Of a stretch of DNA of 64,000 nucleotides, positions 62,417 to 64,000 are shown one piece after another. Origin of the DNA: Erythrobacter sp. NAP1 (GTDB taxonomy: Bacteria; Pseudomonadota; Alphaproteobacteria; Sphingomonadales; Sphingomonadaceae); contig NZ_CH672390.1 in assembly GCF_000152865.1 (NCBI RefSeq), forward strand, positions 3,017,468-3,081,467. The letters run 5' to 3'. Every line of letters begins with the position of its first letter. Within the stretch, counting starts at the first letter, position 1. The notes beneath the pieces are model-generated. The model was not told the origin of the DNA, searched no databases, and saw only the letters and a list, made by a program, of their open reading frames with translations. Made by a program: the position numbers and the translations under genes.

Positions 62417-64000
62417 ATGTTTCTGCACGATATCGGCATCATTCCAGGGCGCAAGGAGGGCGGCGAGGCGGGCTTGGGCGCTCGCAGCTGACCAATCTCA
62501 GCCGCAGAGGTTTTGTGACCGGTTCGGGCCTGTTCGTGCTTGGCGTAACGCTTGCCGGTTGCTCGAATTATGTTGAGCCAGATGTCGATGCCAACGCCTT
62601 CGATCTGCCCGAGGCTGGCCCCAGCCCGCTGACCGAGGTCAAGGGCGGCGATGCAACGCCAACGCTGTGGATCGCGATCGAGGAAGACGGCACGGTCAAG
62701 ATCACCTGCCATCGCTCTGAAATGGGGCAGCAGGTCTGGACTTCGATGGCGCAGATCGTGGCGGATGAACTCGATGCCGACTGGGACAATGTCGAGATCG
62801 TCCAGGCCGAAGGGCACGAGCGCTATGGCGACCAGAACACCGACGGTTCGCGCTCGGTTCGTTACAATTTCCATCGTTTGCGGATTGCTGGTGCGGCGAT
62901 GAAGCAGATGCTGATCGGTGCCGCTGCCATGTACTGGGAGCTCGATCCTGCACAATGCTCCGCCGCCGAGGGCAAGGTCAGTAACGATCAGAATTCCGAC
63001 ACGCTTTCCTACGGCAATCTCGCTGAGCTTGCGGGGCGTCTTCAGATTCCAGCCGAAGACGAAATCACGCTCAAACAGCCTGACGAATGGCGCTTCATCA
63101 ACAAGGAAGTCCCATCGCTCACGATCCCCAAGCTGGTGAAGGGTGAGGGCACGTTCGGGATCGATGTCGACCGCCCGAACATGGTTTATGCAGTCGTCGC
63201 TCGTCCGCCGCAGGTATTTGGGCGCACGGGCAGTGTCGATGATGCCGCAACCCTCGAAGTGCCGGGCGTCTTGCGAACCGTGAGGCTACCCGACGCAAGG
63301 CCGCCAGCGGTGTTCAACGCCATGGGCGGGGTAGCGGTTGTTGCCGAAGACACCTGGGCAGCCATCGAGGGGCGCAACGCGCTCGCGGTCACGTGGCGCG
63401 ATGGGCCCAATGCGGGGTACGATTCCGAAAGCTACGGCGAGGCGATGAAAGCCACCGCGCGCCGGAGGGGTACGATGCGCAGGTCGCGCGGCGACACGGC
63501 GTCGGCGCTGTCATCGGCGGCCACCCGGATCGAGGCGGAGTATTACGCGCCGCACCTTTCGCAATCACCGATGGAGCCGCCCGCTGCGACGGCAGAGTGG
63601 GACGGCGATACGCTCACCTGCTGGGCCTGCGTGCAGGACCCCCAGTCGACGCGCAACGTGCTGGCTGAAGTGCTTGGCATCGACAAGGAGAACATCACGG
63701 TCAACGCGACGTGGCTTGGCGGCGCTTTTGGCCGCAAGTCAAAGCCTGACTTCGTCGTCGAGGCTGCGCTGATCGCGAAGGAAGTCGGCAGGCCGGTGAA
63801 AGTCACCTGGACGCGCGAGGACGAGGTTGCTCACGGCTTTTATCATTCGGTGAGTGCGCAATTTTGCGAGGCGGGCCTCGACGAGGAAGGCAATTGCACC
63901 GCCTATCTTCACCGCACGGTCTTTCCGCCGATTGCCTCGACCTTCGTTGACGGTATGGCGACGCCGACGGATGGGGAAATGGGCCTTGGCGCGACCGACG
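62417..64000 (+). CDS. Molybdopterin-binding oxidoreductase subunit (xanthine dehydrogenase family), 5' frameshift suspected, 3' end outside window
   Basis: From 62488 to the window end one frame is open (504 codons) and encodes an isoquinoline-oxidoreductase-type Mo-binding subunit: TNLSRRGFVTGSGLFVLGVT (twin-Arg leader), ITCHRSEMGQQVWTSMAQIV, IEAEYYAPHLSQSPMEPPAA, and NATWLGGAFGRKSKPDFVVE. No ATG lies in that frame nearby. ATG 62417, six bases after GGGAGAG, starts 24 codons in a different frame that end at TGA 62489-62491, overlapping a CTG at 62488. Loss of one base near 62485 would explain this, or CTG initiation. It is related to 48311-50596, and no [2Fe-2S] subunit is adjacent. Confidence 0.7.

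Noticed and set aside
62341-62487. ATG at 62341 (or GTG at 62392) as the start of the molybdopterin gene in its main frame
   Set aside because: The codons up to 62487 in that frame are rich in rare AGA, AGG and CGA codons and do not look like a leader; ATG 62417 in the other frame has a better ribosome binding site and codon bias.
63460-63560. Apparent compensated double frameshift inside the second molybdopterin gene, because another frame reads YDAQVARRHGVGAVIGG
   Set aside because: The main frame in this stretch gives RGDTASALSSAATRIEAEYY, which fits the family pattern of a GD...AL..AA..EAEYY block just before PHLSQSPMEPP. No indel is needed.

Overview
The window is GC-rich, gene-dense chromosomal DNA of an alphaproteobacterium, most likely a member of the Sphingomonadales close to Erythrobacter or its relatives. 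That placement is an inference from gene content (SDHAF4-like DUF1674 protein, metX-metW pair, zinc-ribbon/DUF3426 gene beside ftsEX, CYP-type P450, COG4798 proteins, orphan isoquinoline-oxidoreductase-type subunits) and from a codon bias toward G or C in third positions. It cannot be proven without a database search. No gene-free stretch exceeds 300 bases. I see no CRISPR array, insertion sequence, integrase or prophage.

Positions 1-23880 hold a large flagellar locus. It opens with the 3' part of flgK, then flgL, motA and motB, followed by an overlapping pair encoding a HAD-like protein and a methyltransferase-like protein that may modify the flagellin. A single short flagellin gene is on the minus strand. 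Next comes a long tightly packed plus-strand run: a sigma-54 activator without a receiver domain, then fliE-F-G-H-I-J-K-L-M-N-O-P-Q-R, flhB, fliD and fliS. This set builds the MS ring, switch, export gate and ATPase, hook-length control, filament cap and filament chaperone. The flagellin keeps the TLR5-type motif, and fliO, fliD and fliS are present while flaF and flbT are not seen. The system therefore looks like a beta/gamma-type flagellum rather than the typical alphaproteobacterial one. FlhB carries NPMH instead of NPTH at its autocleavage site.

Positions 23877-30198 contain an alpha/beta hydrolase with the Na+/H+ antiporter nhaA, a flavin reductase with its TetR-type regulator, a thioesterase, and a glutathione-dependent formaldehyde detoxification operon (adhC, a cupin, fghA), followed by tRNA-Leu(GAG). 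Positions 30404-40995 hold envelope and amino-acid genes: zinc-ribbon protein, ftsE-ftsX, a YdcF-like protein, an acyltransferase, tyrA-hisC (aromatic and histidine biosynthesis), metX-metW (methionine), a VOC protein, a GST and msrB.

Positions 41171-51730 encode PBP1A, a strong bidirectional terminator, a Do-type periplasmic protease, hflK-hflC, the Fe-S carrier Mrp, an orphan molybdopterin oxidoreductase subunit and ferrochelatase. Positions 51852-62322 hold a P450 behind a palindromic site, SDHAF4-like protein, rsmB, an Nramp-like transporter, an unrecognised protein, msrA, two tandem exported methyltransferase-fold proteins, a SIMPL-domain lipoprotein whose ribosome binding site lies in a long hairpin, N-carbamoylputrescine amidase, folK and tRNA-Lys(TTT). 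The window ends inside a second molybdopterin oxidoreductase gene whose first codons appear frameshifted.
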